A stretch of 64,000 bases of DNA from Poseidonocella sp. HB161398 (GCF_005870025.1 NZ_VATA01000012.1:86329-150328); one strand, 5' to 3'; shown: positions 9,277 to 18,149, numbered from the stretch's first letter. Made by a program: numbers and translations. The notes: a model not told the origin generated them from the letters alone.

Positions 9277-10334
9277 GCCTTGAACTCCCGGTTCCACCAT
9301 TCCAGCCACTCGGAGTCGTTTTCGGCGGCGTAGGCGTAGTCGACGAAGTTCAGCCCCTCGACCTGGGCATCGGAAAAGGCCAGCGCCTCGCGCTCTTCGG
9401 GGCGCAGCGCGGCATCGGTGGTCGAGACGGCGTAATGCGTGGCGCGGGCGATCCCGGCCATCGCCTCGGGGGCGAGCATCGCGTCGAGATAGGCATAGGC
9501 CGCGTCGCGGTTCGCCGCCTTCTTCGGGATCCCGGCGCCGAAGGAGATGGCGATGCCGCCCTCCTCGGGGAAGGCCAGCTCCAGCGCCAGCCCGTCCGCC
9601 TGCCACTGGCGGCCGCGGGCGCTGTAATTCGCCGAGATCCAGATCTCGCCGGACTGGAAGGCCGCGGCCAGCGCCTGGTGGGAGGGATAGATCCGCGGCT
9701 GCACGGCCTCTTTCATCTCCAGCAGCTTGGCGAAGGCGGGCGCGACATCGCTCATCGTGCCGCCCGCGGCCAGCGAGGCGGCGTAGATGTAGTTGAAGTA
9801 GATCTGGTCCATCAGCCCGACCCGCCCGGCATAGGCGGGGTTCCAGAGGTCGGCGAAGCTGGTCGGCGGCGTGGAGATCTTCTCGGGGTTGTAGAGCAGG
9901 CAGACCGCGCCGAAGATCGCCGGGATGTAGTAGGGCGCCGTCAGCTTCTGCTGCAGCGCCGCGGCATTGGGCAGCCTGGAATAGTCGAGCTCCTCGAGCA
10001 CGCCCTGCTGGTCCATCTCGAAGGCGTCGCTGTCGCTGAGCCAGCTGACATCGACCGAGCTGCGCGGCAGCCGCCGTTCGGCGAGAAGCCGGGTCTTGCG
10101 CTCGGCCACGGGCGCAAGATCGTGCACGATCTCGGGGCCGGTCTCGCCGAAGGCCGGGCGTTCCAGCGCGGCGACGATATTGTCGTTCCAGTCGCCGCCC
10201 CAGTTGGAGACGACGAGGCGGCCCGCCTGGGCCAGCGCGCCCCGCGGGAGCGCGCCCGCGGCCAGCGCCGCCGCCGCGGCCGATGCCAGGAAGCGCCGCC
10301 GCCCGGGGCGGAAATCGGGGGAAAAGTCAGTCAT
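9273..10334 (-). CDS. Periplasmic solute-binding protein, PotD-like, Tat-exported
   Basis: First gene of the operon, 353 residues. The N-terminus has a twin-arginine signal (PGRRRFLASAAAAALAAG, cleavage expected near ALAQA), so the protein is folded before export. The mature part begins RLVVSNWGGDWND, as in extracellular binding proteins of the spermidine/putrescine and iron group, and has the family motif LYNPEKI in its middle. The 135-base gap to the divergent LysR gene holds an inverted repeat that should control both. Which ligand is bound is not evident; the acidic residues used by PotD to bind amines cannot be aligned with confidence by eye. Confidence 0.9.
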   Translation of the reverse strand: MTDFSPDFRPGRRRFLASAAAAALAAGALPRGALAQAGRLVVSNWGGDWNDNIVAALERPAFGETGPEIVHDLAPVAERKTRLLAERRLPRSSVDVSWLSDSDAFEMDQQGVLEELDYSRLPNAAALQQKLTAPYYIPAIFGAVCLLYNPEKISTPPTSFADLWNPAYAGRVGLMDQIYFNYIYAASLAAGGTMSDVAPAFAKLLEMKEAVQPRIYPSHQALAAAFQSGEIWISANYSARGRQWQADGLALELAFPEEGGIAISFGAGIPKKAANRDAAYAYLDAMLAPEAMAGIARATHYAVSTTDAALRPEEREALAFSDAQVEGLNFVDYAYAAENDSEWLEWWNREFKA

Positions 10335-10434
10335 GATCGTTACCTCGCTGCTATGCGGCCGGCGGTCCGCTTGGCACGGCTTGTCCCGGCTCTGTCGATG
10401 CGGCGATCTTGCCTCTGCGGCGTGGTTTTACTAT

Positions 10435-10470
10435 TTCTGATTTTTAAACTCTGGTATTGGAAAATCAGAA
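10435..10470. promoter_or_regulatory. Inverted repeat between binding-protein operon and lysR
   Basis: Perfect inverted repeat with 10-base arms (TTCTGATTTT at 10435-10444 and AAAATCAGAA at 10461-10470) and a 16-base spacer, AT-rich in an otherwise GC-rich region. The right arm ends on the first base of the LysR start codon. LysR regulators commonly bind interrupted dyads between themselves and a divergent target, so this is the likely operator, with the position fitting autorepression. Binding is inferred, not shown. Confidence 0.65.
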
Positions 10471-11372
10471 TGGAGCTTTCCTTCCGGCAGGTCCGCTATT
10501 TCGTCGCCACCGCCGAGGCCGGGCAGGTGTCGCGCGCGGCGCTTGCCTGCAATGTCTCGCAATCCTCGATCACCGTCGCGATCGCGTCGCTGGAAGAGAT
10601 GCTGGGCTGCCGCCTCTTCATCCGCCAGTCGCGCGGCATGCGGCTGACCGCCGAGGGAGAGCGCTTCCTGCGCCATTGCCACGCCATCCTGCGCAGCGTC
10701 GAGGACGCGACCGAGATCGGCCCGGGCGTTCCCGGCGAGGTGGCGGGACGGGTGCGCCTGGGCGTGACCGACACGATCGCGGGCTATGTGCTGCCGCCGC
10801 TCTGGCGCAAGCTGCGGCGGACCTTCCCGAAGATCGCGCTCGAGGTGGCCGAGGTCGCCAATCCCGAGATCGAGGAGGCGCTCTGCTCGGACCGGCTCGA
10901 CCTGGTGATGCTGCTGACCTCGAATGCCGCGCCCTCGCCGCGGCTCGACTACGACCCGCTGATCTCCTCGCCGCGGCGGCTCTGGGTCTCCAGCCGCTCG
11001 GCGCTGGCAGACCGCGGCAGCCTGTCGCTGGCCGAGCTTGGCGGCGACTACATCCTGCCGACGATGGAGGAGCATGCCGGGCTGATCGGCCGCTACTGGG
11101 AGCGCCACGGCTTCGCGCCGCAGATCCTCTTCCGCTGCCACACGCTGGAGGCAGTGCGCAGCATGGTGGCCAATGACCTCGGCGTGACGATCCTGTCGGA
11201 TCTGGTCTACCGGCCCTGGTCGCTCGAGGGGCGGCGCGTGGTGCGGGTCGACCTGAAGGAGCCCGCGCCGACGGCGGATGTCGGCATCGCCCGCGCCCGC
11301 GGCTGCACGCCCGGCCCCGCGGTCGCGGCCTTCCTGGCGCTGGCGAAATCCGAGACCTCGACGCCGCGCTGA
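10470..11372 (+). CDS. LysR-family transcriptional regulator
   Basis: DNA-binding regulator of 300 residues, the standard LysR length. The N-terminal winged helix reads MELSFRQVRYFVATAEAGQVSRAALACNVSQ in pieces and contains the HTH (SRAALACNVSQSSITVAIASLEEMLG); the rest is a periplasmic-binding-like effector domain. ATG 10470 is chosen because it gives the conserved N-terminus; upstream sequence in the same frame runs antisense through the binding-protein gene. It is divergent from the transporter-molybdoenzyme operon, and probably activates it in the presence of its substrate. Confidence 0.93.
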   Translation: MELSFRQVRYFVATAEAGQVSRAALACNVSQSSITVAIASLEEMLGCRLFIRQSRGMRLTAEGERFLRHCHAILRSVEDATEIGPGVPGEVAGRVRLGVTDTIAGYVLPPLWRKLRRTFPKIALEVAEVANPEIEEALCSDRLDLVMLLTSNAAPSPRLDYDPLISSPRRLWVSSRSALADRGSLSLAELGGDYILPTMEEHAGLIGRYWERHGFAPQILFRCHTLEAVRSMVANDLGVTILSDLVYRPWSLEGRRVVRVDLKEPAPTADVGIARARGCTPGPAVAAFLALAKSETSTPR

Positions 11373-11673
11373 CCGGAACAGCCAGCGCCCGCGGCCGCGC
11401 GCAGCTGTCGCCGCAGGCAGACGCCATGATGCCATTGCGCGGGGACGAGAGCATCATGGGCAGGGCCCTGGCGCTCCACGCGCAGAATGGCACCGCCGTC
11501 CTTCCGGGCCCGCATCGGCGGCCATTGCAGGGGTCCCGGACATGTCCTGCCTGGCGGCGGGAGATTGCCGGAGCTATCGGTCCGGCGGCGTCGCAGAGCG
11601 TCCCGGCCTCCGGGGCGCGCGGGTTCCGGCGTTGAGACACGCGCAGTCCGGGAGGGGCGCGCGCGGTGGCCGC
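11373..11673. other. 301-base gap with no gene recognised
   Basis: Lies between the ends of lysR and the convergent lacI-type gene. Open frames here have no recognisable domain. I see no clear T-tailed terminator and no repeat. Confidence 0.5.
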
Positions 11674-12705
11674 TCAGGCGGGGCGGCCGGTCGAGCGGCG
11701 GATCACCATCTTGTAGGGCAGGAGCTCCACCCCGGCCGGGCCGGCCTCGCCCGCGATCTCCTTCAGGAGCCGGTACATCGCGCGCTCGCCGATCTGCTGG
11801 GCGGGCTGGGCGATGGTGGTCAGCGGCGGCTCGGAGACGGCGGCATAGCGGGTGTCGTCGAAGCCCGCCACGCTGACATCGCCGGGAATGGACAGCCCGG
11901 CATCGCGGATCTCGGCCATGGCGGCCAGGGCGATCTCGTCGGTGGCGCAGATTACGGCGGTCGGCCGCGTGGCGGCGTTGAGCAGCGCGCGGGCGGCGCG
12001 GCGGGCATCCTCCATGGTGATGCCGCCATCGGCGATCCAGTCCGGCGCGACGGCGAGCCCGGCGGCGGCCATGCCCTCCAGGTAGCCCTGCTCGCGCTCG
12101 CGCAGCGGCACGGTGGAGGCGGCGACGCCGATGAAGCCGATCCGGGCATGGCCGAGCCCGGCGAGATAGCGTGCCAGCTCCTGCGCGGCGGCGCGGCCGT
12201 CGATCTGGAAGCGGGGATAGCGCGCCAGCTCGGGATCCGAGGTCTCGCCGCAGATGACGATGGCATGGCTGCCCGCGCCGCGCTCGGCCTCGGGCTGGCG
12301 GAACGGCCAGGGGCTGCCCAGCACCACGATCCCGTCGGCCTGGCGCGAGCTGACGAAGCTGCCCAGATCGCCGGCCGAGAGCGGCGCGTCGTCGAGCTCC
12401 TCGATCCGCACGGTATAGCCGCGCGCCCGCGCCACCCGGCCGATGCCCGAGATCACCTCGCCGTAGAACGGGTCGCCGATCCAGGCGGTCAGCACGAGGA
12501 TGATGCCGGTATGGCCGATGCGGAAGCTGCGGGCGAGCAGGTTCGGAGCGTAGCCGAGCTCGTCGATGGCGGCGCGGATCTTCTCGCGCGTCGCGGGGCT
12601 GACGCGGTCGGGTTCGTGGTTGAAGCGCGACACCGTCCCGTTCGACACGCCCGCAAGGCGCGCGACATCCGCGATGGTGACGGCCCTGATGGGTCTGCCG
12701 GCCAA
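11674..12705 (-). CDS. LacI-family transcriptional repressor
   Basis: Repressor of 343 residues. HTH and hinge at the N-terminus read VTIADVARLAGVSNGTVSRF and TREKIRAAIDELGYAPNLLAR; the rest is a sugar-binding-type core (GIILVLTAWIGDPFYGEVISGI, then FIGVAASTVPLRERE and AVICATDEIALAAMAEI). The start is taken as TTG 12705 because GGAGAG lies about 6 bases upstream and it places the HTH six residues in; a GTG at 12720 is an alternative. Divergent from the sugar operon, whose upstream region carries two LacI-type palindromes. Note ...VSRFNHEPDRVS, where most family members have VSRVLN. Confidence 0.9.
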   Translation of the reverse strand: MAGRPIRAVTIADVARLAGVSNGTVSRFNHEPDRVSPATREKIRAAIDELGYAPNLLARSFRIGHTGIILVLTAWIGDPFYGEVISGIGRVARARGYTVRIEELDDAPLSAGDLGSFVSSRQADGIVVLGSPWPFRQPEAERGAGSHAIVICGETSDPELARYPRFQIDGRAAAQELARYLAGLGHARIGFIGVAASTVPLREREQGYLEGMAAAGLAVAPDWIADGGITMEDARRAARALLNAATRPTAVICATDEIALAAMAEIRDAGLSIPGDVSVAGFDDTRYAAVSEPPLTTIAQPAQQIGERAMYRLLKEIAGEAGPAGVELLPYKMVIRRSTGRPA

Positions 12706-12762
12706 ATCTGCTCTCCGCACTGGAAATCTGTCAGGAGTATTGACAGATCGGCAACGGGATGC

Positions 12763-12770
12763 AAACGTTT
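12763..12770. promoter_or_regulatory. LacI-type operator 1 (AAACGTTT)
   Basis: Palindrome AAACGTTT with a central CG in the context GCAAACGTTTTA, matching the general LacI/GalR-family operator core. It lies 58 bases upstream of the repressor's start on the other strand. A TTGACA hexamer sits just before it at 12740-12745 without a convincing -10 at normal spacing. Confidence 0.65.
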
Positions 12771-12858
12771 TAATAACGAGGCTGCAGTCCTCCATCGAAA
12801 AACCCCAGGGAATGCGAAGAAATGCCAGTAAATTCACGATCTGCCGTGCTGTACAATG

Positions 12859-12868
12859 AAAACGTTTT
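12859..12868. promoter_or_regulatory. LacI-type operator 2 (AAAACGTTTT)
   Basis: Perfect 10-base palindrome AAAACGTTTT, 28 bases before the first permease gene and just after a TACAAT hexamer (12852-12857) that could serve as a -10. Its centre is about 97 bases from that of operator 1, so a tetrameric repressor could loop the DNA between them. Confidence 0.7.
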
Positions 12869-12895
12869 AACGATTCGGGGCAGGGGCTGAGCGGC

Positions 12896-13753
12896 ATGGA
12901 CCGTAGCCGTCTCATCGGCCGGGCGGGGCTCTGGCTTTTCGTCGCCCTGACCGGGGTCTTCTTCCTGCTGCCGCTCTACGTGATGCTGGTCACCTCGCTG
13001 AAGACCATGCCGGAGGTGCGCGACAGCTCGATCTTCGCGCTGCCCAAGGCGCTGACCTTCGCGCCCTGGGCCGAGGCCTGGCTGCATGCCTGCTCGGGGC
13101 GGGTCTGCGAGGGGCTGCGCACCGGGTTCTGGAATTCCGTCGTCATCACCGTGCCCAGCGTGGTCCTGTCGGTGGCGATCGGCGCGGTGAACGGCTATGC
13201 GCTGGCGCTCTGGCGGGCGCGCTATGCCGAGGCGATGTTCGCCATCATGCTGGTCGGCGCCTTCATCCCCTACCAGCTCTTCATCTACCCGCTGGCGCTG
13301 TCCTTCGCCTCCGCCGGGCTCAGCAATTCGCTGGCGGGGGTCGTCATCGTCCACGTGATCTTCGGCATGCCGGTGACCACGCTGATCTTCCGCAACTACT
13401 ATTCCGGCATCCCGGCCGACCTGATGAACGCCGCCCGCGTCGACGGGGCCGGGTTCTGGCGCATCCTCGGCTCGGTCATCCTGCCGATGTCGACGCCGAT
13501 CATCGTCGTGGCGGTGATCCTGCAGGCGACGGGGATCTGGAACGACTACCTCTTCGGGCTGATCTTCGCCGGGCGCGATCACCAGCCGATGACCGTCCAG
13601 CTCATCGGCCTCGTCAATACCCGCATGGGCGAGCGCCCCTACAATGTCCACATGGCCGCCACGCTGCTGACCGCGCTCGTGCCGCTGGCCATCTACCTGC
13701 TCTCCGGCCGCTGGTTCGTCCGCGGCATCGCGGCGGGCGCGGTGAAAGGCTGA
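12896..13753 (+). CDS. Carbohydrate ABC permease, MalG-like
   Basis: Inner-membrane sugar permease, 285 residues, with six hydrophobic segments and the EAA loop LMNAARVDGAGFWRILGSVILPMSTP. An N-terminal FFLLPLYVMLVTSLKT segment is typical of the MalG/CUT1 group. First gene of the LacI-controlled operon, followed by its ATPase after 5 bases. Its partner permease is unusually placed at the far end of the operon (18150-19034). Confidence 0.93.
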   Translation: MDRSRLIGRAGLWLFVALTGVFFLLPLYVMLVTSLKTMPEVRDSSIFALPKALTFAPWAEAWLHACSGRVCEGLRTGFWNSVVITVPSVVLSVAIGAVNGYALALWRARYAEAMFAIMLVGAFIPYQLFIYPLALSFASAGLSNSLAGVVIVHVIFGMPVTTLIFRNYYSGIPADLMNAARVDGAGFWRILGSVILPMSTPIIVVAVILQATGIWNDYLFGLIFAGRDHQPMTVQLIGLVNTRMGERPYNVHMAATLLTALVPLAIYLLSGRWFVRGIAAGAVKG

Positions 13754-13758
13754 CCGAC

Positions 13759-14868
13759 ATGAAAGACCTACCTGACGGCCCGATGGGCGGGACCTCCTCG
13801 ATCCGCATCGGCGATCTGGGCATCCGCTTTGGCGACCATGACGTGATCCGCGGCCTGTCGCTCGATATCGAGCCGGGCGAGTTCCTGGTGCTGCTCGGCC
13901 CCTCGGGCTGCGGCAAGTCCACCCTGCTCAACGCCATTGCCGGGCTGATCGACGTGCATGCCGGGTCGATCTCGATCTCGGGGCGCGACGTGACCCGCGC
14001 CGAGCCCAAGGACCGCGGCATCGGCATGGTGTTCCAGTCCTACGCGCTCTACCCGCGGATGACGGTGAAGCAGAACATGGGCTTCGGCCTGAAGGTCGGC
14101 GGCATGGCGAAGGCCGAGATCGCCGAGCGGGTCGCGCGGACCGCGAAATTCCTGCAGATCGAGCCGCTGCTCGGCCGCCGTCCGGCGGATCTGTCGGGCG
14201 GGCAGCGCCAGCGGGTCGCCATCGGCCGCGCGCTGGTCCGCGATGCCGAGGTCTTCCTCTTCGACGAGCCGCTGTCCAATCTCGACGCGCAGCTGCGCGC
14301 CGATCTGCGCATCGAGATCAAGCGGCTGCACCAGCAGCTGGGTTCGACGATGATCTACGTCACCCATGACCAGGTGGAGGCGATGACGCTGGCCGACCGG
14401 ATCGCGGTGATGAAGGGCGGCGAGATCCAGCAGCTTGCCGCGCCCGCCGAGATCTACGCCCGTCCCGCCAACCGCTTCGTCGCGGGCTTTCTCGGCACGC
14501 CGAAGATGAACTTCCTCGAGGGCGAGCTGGGCTTTGCCGAGGGCCGCCCGGAATTCCGCGCCGGGGGCCTCCGGCTCGATCTTTCGGGACTGCCGATGGC
14601 GGGGCGCGCCGCGCCCGGCCCGGTGGTGCTGGGACTGCGCCCCGAGGATCTGGCCCCCGCCGGGGACGGGCCCGGCATGATCGCGGGCGAGGTGGTGCTG
14701 ACCGAGCCGCTCGGCCCCGAAACCATCGTCTGGCTGCGCCTCGGCAGCAGCCAGATCTCCGTCCGGATGGGCGCGGAGGATTTCCCCGCCCCCGGCGCGG
14801 TGCTGCATCTGCGCCCGGATCTCTCCCGGGCCTCGCTCTTCGACCGGGACAGCGGCCAGCGCCTGTGA
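13759..14868 (+). CDS. Sugar ABC transporter ATPase, UgpC/MsmK type
   Basis: ATPase of a CUT1 sugar importer, 369 residues. Walker A GPSGCGKST, signature LSGGQRQRVAIGRALVRD, Walker B VFLFDEPLSNLDAQLR, H-loop YVTHDQVEAMTL, and a C-terminal MalK-type regulatory domain (GLRPEDLAP). The N-terminus MKDLPDGPMGGTSSIRIGDLGIRFG is somewhat longer than usual; an internal ATG (M9) is possible. It should energise both permeases of this operon. Confidence 0.94.
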   Translation: MKDLPDGPMGGTSSIRIGDLGIRFGDHDVIRGLSLDIEPGEFLVLLGPSGCGKSTLLNAIAGLIDVHAGSISISGRDVTRAEPKDRGIGMVFQSYALYPRMTVKQNMGFGLKVGGMAKAEIAERVARTAKFLQIEPLLGRRPADLSGGQRQRVAIGRALVRDAEVFLFDEPLSNLDAQLRADLRIEIKRLHQQLGSTMIYVTHDQVEAMTLADRIAVMKGGEIQQLAAPAEIYARPANRFVAGFLGTPKMNFLEGELGFAEGRPEFRAGGLRLDLSGLPMAGRAAPGPVVLGLRPEDLAPAGDGPGMIAGEVVLTEPLGPETIVWLRLGSSQISVRMGAEDFPAPGAVLHLRPDLSRASLFDRDSGQRL

Positions 14869-14900
14869 AGTCCCGCCCCATGACAGTCAAAGGTTCCAAG

Positions 14901-15662
14901 ATGTCTCTCGACCACGTCCTTTCCTTCCAGCTCTACACCTCGCGCGACGGCGGCCCGCTGGAGGCGCAGCTTGCCGCGCTCGCCGCGCTCGGGGTCACCA
15001 ATGTCGAGCCCTATGGCGATCTCTACGCCGATCCGGCGGCGCTGCGTGCCCAGCTCGATGCCGCCGGGCTGACGGCGCTCTCGGGCCATTTCGACCTGGA
15101 GATGCTGGAGGCCGAGCCGGACCGCGCGATTGCCGCGGCCCGCGTGCTTGGCATGGAGATCGTCATCGCCCCCTGGCTCGAGCCCGAGGACCGGCCGGCG
15201 GATGCGGCGGGCTGGCAGGCGCTCGGCGCGCGGCTGGCGGCGGTCCATGCAAGGCTGGCCGCGGCGGGGCTGGCCTTCGGCTGGCACAACCATGATTTCG
15301 AGTTCACCGCGCTGCCCGACGGATCCTTCCCGATCGAGCACCTGATGGCGGCGGGCGATTTCGGCCTCGAGCTCGACGTCGCCTGGGTGCGCCGCGCGGG
15401 CCAGGATCCGCTGGAATGGATCGGCCGCTATGCCGACCGGCTGCTGGCCTTCCATGTCAAGGACGTGGCGCCCGAGGGCGAGAATCTGGACGAGGACGGC
15501 TGGGCCGTGGTCGGGCAGGGCATCGTCGACTGGCCGGCGGCCTGGGCGCGGCTTGGCGCGACCGGCGCGCGGGTGGCGATGCTGGAGCATGACGAGCCGA
15601 AGGACTGGCTCGATTTCGCCGCGAAAAGCAGCGCCGCCGTGCGCCAGCTCGCGGCTGCCTGA
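14901..15662 (+). CDS. Sugar phosphate isomerase/epimerase-like TIM-barrel protein
   Basis: Cytoplasmic TIM-barrel enzyme of the xylose isomerase-like (AP endonuclease 2) family, 253 residues. Candidate metal-site pieces are WHNHDFEF, LELDVAWVRRAG and AFHVKD, in the order seen in this family. The start ATG 14901 has AAAGG seven bases upstream; GTG 14865 and ATG 14880 are in frame but lack this. Paired with the Gfo/Idh/MocA gene 11 bases on, it is expected to isomerise or hydrolyse a keto-sugar in the pathway for the imported sugar. Which reaction is not determined. Confidence 0.85.
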   Translation: MSLDHVLSFQLYTSRDGGPLEAQLAALAALGVTNVEPYGDLYADPAALRAQLDAAGLTALSGHFDLEMLEAEPDRAIAAARVLGMEIVIAPWLEPEDRPADAAGWQALGARLAAVHARLAAAGLAFGWHNHDFEFTALPDGSFPIEHLMAAGDFGLELDVAWVRRAGQDPLEWIGRYADRLLAFHVKDVAPEGENLDEDGWAVVGQGIVDWPAAWARLGATGARVAMLEHDEPKDWLDFAAKSSAAVRQLAAA

Positions 15663-15673
15663 GGGTCCCCGGC

Positions 15674-16828
15674 ATGGCAATGAGGATCGGCGTGATCGGC
15701 TGCGGCAACATTTCGGACACCTATTTCCGGAACGGGCCGCTCCTGAAGGATATCGACTATGTCGCCTGCGCGGATCTCGTGCCGGCGGCAGCCGCCGCGA
15801 AGGCGGCGGAATTCGGGCTGGAGGCGCTGGAGATCCCCGCGCTTCTGGCGCGCGGGGACATCGACGCGGTGCTGAACCTGACCGTCCCGGCCGCCCATGG
15901 CGAAGTCTCGCTGCAGGTGCTCGAGGCGGGGAAGCACGTCTTCACCGAAAAGCCCCTGGCGCTGAGCCTCGGCGAGGCGCGCGCGGTGCTCGATCTCGCC
16001 GCGGTAAAGGGGCTGCGCGCCGGCGCGGCGCCCGACACCTTCCTCGGCCCGGCCCAGCAGGAGGCGCGCGCGCAGATCGATGCGGGCGCCATCGGCGAGG
16101 TGGTCACCGGGCTCGCGAGCGTGCTGTCGCTCGGGATGGAGGACTGGCATCCCAATCCCGGCTTCTTCTACCGCAAGGGCGGCGGGCCGGTCCTGGACAT
16201 GGGGCCCTATTACATCGCCTCTCTGGTCAATCTTCTCGGTCCGGTCGCCAGCGTGCAGGCAACGGGACGGATCGGTCGGCGCGAGCGGCTGGTCACGGCC
16301 GAGGGGCCGATGCAGGGCCGCACGATCCCGGTGGAGACCTTCACCACGCTCAACGCGCTTCTCAGCTTCGCCTCCGGCGCGGAGATCGCCTTCCTGGCCA
16401 GCTGGGACGTGGCGGCGGCCGATCTGCGGCCGATCGAGCTGCACGGCACCGGCGGCAGCCTGCGGATCTCGGACCCGAACGATTTCGGCGGGGTGATCGC
16501 GCGGGCGGGAACTGACGGCGCCTTTGCCGGGACCGCGACCGCCGCGCGGCCCTTCGGCGCCGACAACCGGCTCTGGCTCGGGGAATACCCGTTCTCCTGC
16601 TACCGCGGGCTCGGCCTCGCCGAGATGGCGCGCAGCATCGCTTCCGGGGTGCCGCATCGCTGCTCGGGCGAATTCGCGCTGCATGTGCTCGAGGTGATGC
16701 TCGCCATCGAGAGCGCCGCGGCAGCGCACCGTCCCGTCGCCATCGCCTCGCGCCCGGAGCGCCCCGCGCCGCTCTCTCCGGCCGAGGCGGCGGGCTTTCT
16801 CGCCGAAGCGGTGCCCCAAGACGCATGA
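15674..16828 (+). CDS. Gfo/Idh/MocA-family sugar oxidoreductase
   Basis: NAD(P)-dependent dehydrogenase of 384 residues. Rossmann glycine motif GVIGCGNISDTYF at the N-terminus, then the family's EKPLAL motif (lysine of the active site) near residue 95 and the substrate domain with GPVLDMGPYYIASLVNLLG. Such enzymes oxidise a ring hydroxyl of a sugar or inositol, often giving 3-keto sugars. Partner of the TIM-barrel gene. Its stop overlaps an ATG of a longer frame for the next gene, so the operon is compact. Confidence 0.9.
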   Translation: MAMRIGVIGCGNISDTYFRNGPLLKDIDYVACADLVPAAAAAKAAEFGLEALEIPALLARGDIDAVLNLTVPAAHGEVSLQVLEAGKHVFTEKPLALSLGEARAVLDLAAVKGLRAGAAPDTFLGPAQQEARAQIDAGAIGEVVTGLASVLSLGMEDWHPNPGFFYRKGGGPVLDMGPYYIASLVNLLGPVASVQATGRIGRRERLVTAEGPMQGRTIPVETFTTLNALLSFASGAEIAFLASWDVAAADLRPIELHGTGGSLRISDPNDFGGVIARAGTDGAFAGTATAARPFGADNRLWLGEYPFSCYRGLGLAEMARSIASGVPHRCSGEFALHVLEVMLAIESAAAAHRPVAIASRPERPAPLSPAEAAGFLAEAVPQDA

Positions 16829-16905
16829 CCGGGGCGGGGCAGCCCCCCGGCCCGGCGCCAGCCAAGCCGCCGCAAGGGCGGCGCAACAGACAGGGAATGA
16901 GACAG

Positions 16906-18138
16906 ATGAAGAAACGCATGACACGACTGCTTGCCACCGCGGCCTGCGGGCTTCTGGCGGGCGCTGCCCAGGCCCAGGAAGCCGAGGTGATGCACTGGTG
17001 GACCAGCGGCTCGGAAGCCGCCGCGCTGCAGGTCTTCACCGGCGCCTTCGAGGCTGCGGGCGGAACCTGGATCGACAATGCGGTCCCGGATTTCGAAAGC
17101 GCCATCGCCGCGGCGACCTCCTCGATCATCGGCGGCAACCCGCCCGACGCACTGCAGTTCAATGCCGGAACGCAATTCGCCGACCTGGCGCAGCTGGGCT
17201 ATCTGGGCGACCTCTCGGGCTATGCCGAGGCCGGGAACTGGCAGAAGGCGCTGCCCCCGGCGCTCTATGACGCGGTCAGCTACGACGGCAAGGTCTATGC
17301 CATGCCGGTCGACAACCACGGCGAGAACTGGCTCTGGGTGAACCGCAAGGCGATGGCCGATGCCGGGGTCGCGCTGCCCGAAAGCTGGGAGGGCTTCTTC
17401 CCGATGCTCGACAAGCTCAAGGCGGCGGGCGTCATCCCGGTGGCCCATGGCGGCGAGGCCTGGCAGGAGCTGGAGCTGTTCTACCAGATCATGATGTTCC
17501 GCGGCGATGACGCGCTCTACCGCGCGATCGTGGTCGACGGCGACACCTCGGCGCTGGAGACGCCGGAATTCGCCGCCTTCGCCGGGGATTTCCGCAAGCT
17601 CACCGACTATGTCGATGCCGGTGCGCCGGGGCGGAAATGGAATGACGCGACCCAGATGGTGATTTCGGGCCAGGCGGCGATGCAGTTCATGGGCGACTGG
17701 GCCAAGGGCGAATTCGTCGCCGCGGGGCTGGTGCCGGGCGAGGATTACGACTGCGTGCTGGGCTTCGGCGGAGAGGACCGCTTCGTCATCAGCGCGGATG
17801 TCTTCGTGCTGCCCGAGGCGGCGGAGGATGCCGCGGCGCGCGACCTGCTGGTCGCGACGATGATGTCGCCCGAGACCCAGGTCGCGTTCAACGAGCTCAA
17901 GGGCGGGCTGCCGGCGCGGCTCGATGCCGATGTCTCGGGCATGGATGCCTGCGCGCAGAAGGGCTATGCCGCGATGCAGACGCCGGAATTCCAGGTCCCG
18001 GGCCCGGAGATCAGCGCCTCGGCCGACCGGGTCGGCGCGATCCAGGATGCGGTGACGCAGTACTGGAACACGCCCTCCGAGACGCCGGCCGACTTCGCCG
18101 CCGCGCTGCGCGACGCGCTCGAGATGACCGCGGAATGA
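16906..18138 (+). CDS. Sugar-binding periplasmic protein
   Basis: Extracellular solute-binding protein of the CUT1 type, 410 residues. It begins MKKRMTRLLATAACGLLAGAAQAQ, a Sec signal with cleavage after AQA, and the mature part starts EAEVMHWWTSGSEAAAL, typical for sugar-binding proteins. AGGGA lies about 9 bases before the chosen ATG; ATG 16897 is an alternative three codons earlier. It has the internal IDNAVPDFESAIAA and PEDAQFN-like patterns of glucose/mannose binding proteins. Together with the two permeases and ATPase it forms one importer. Confidence 0.9.
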   Translation: MKKRMTRLLATAACGLLAGAAQAQEAEVMHWWTSGSEAAALQVFTGAFEAAGGTWIDNAVPDFESAIAAATSSIIGGNPPDALQFNAGTQFADLAQLGYLGDLSGYAEAGNWQKALPPALYDAVSYDGKVYAMPVDNHGENWLWVNRKAMADAGVALPESWEGFFPMLDKLKAAGVIPVAHGGEAWQELELFYQIMMFRGDDALYRAIVVDGDTSALETPEFAAFAGDFRKLTDYVDAGAPGRKWNDATQMVISGQAAMQFMGDWAKGEFVAAGLVPGEDYDCVLGFGGEDRFVISADVFVLPEAAEDAAARDLLVATMMSPETQVAFNELKGGLPARLDADVSGMDACAQKGYAAMQTPEFQVPGPEISASADRVGAIQDAVTQYWNTPSETPADFAAALRDALEMTAE

Positions 18139-18149
18139 GGAGCGGCGCC

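Noticed and set aside
9264..10469. N-terminal extension of the LysR gene by about 400 codons
   Set aside because: It is antisense to the binding protein; the LysR family begins at the ATG 10470.
12740..12775. TTGACA promoter reading towards the sugar operon
   Set aside because: No -10 hexamer at 16-18 bases; the hexamer alone is not enough.
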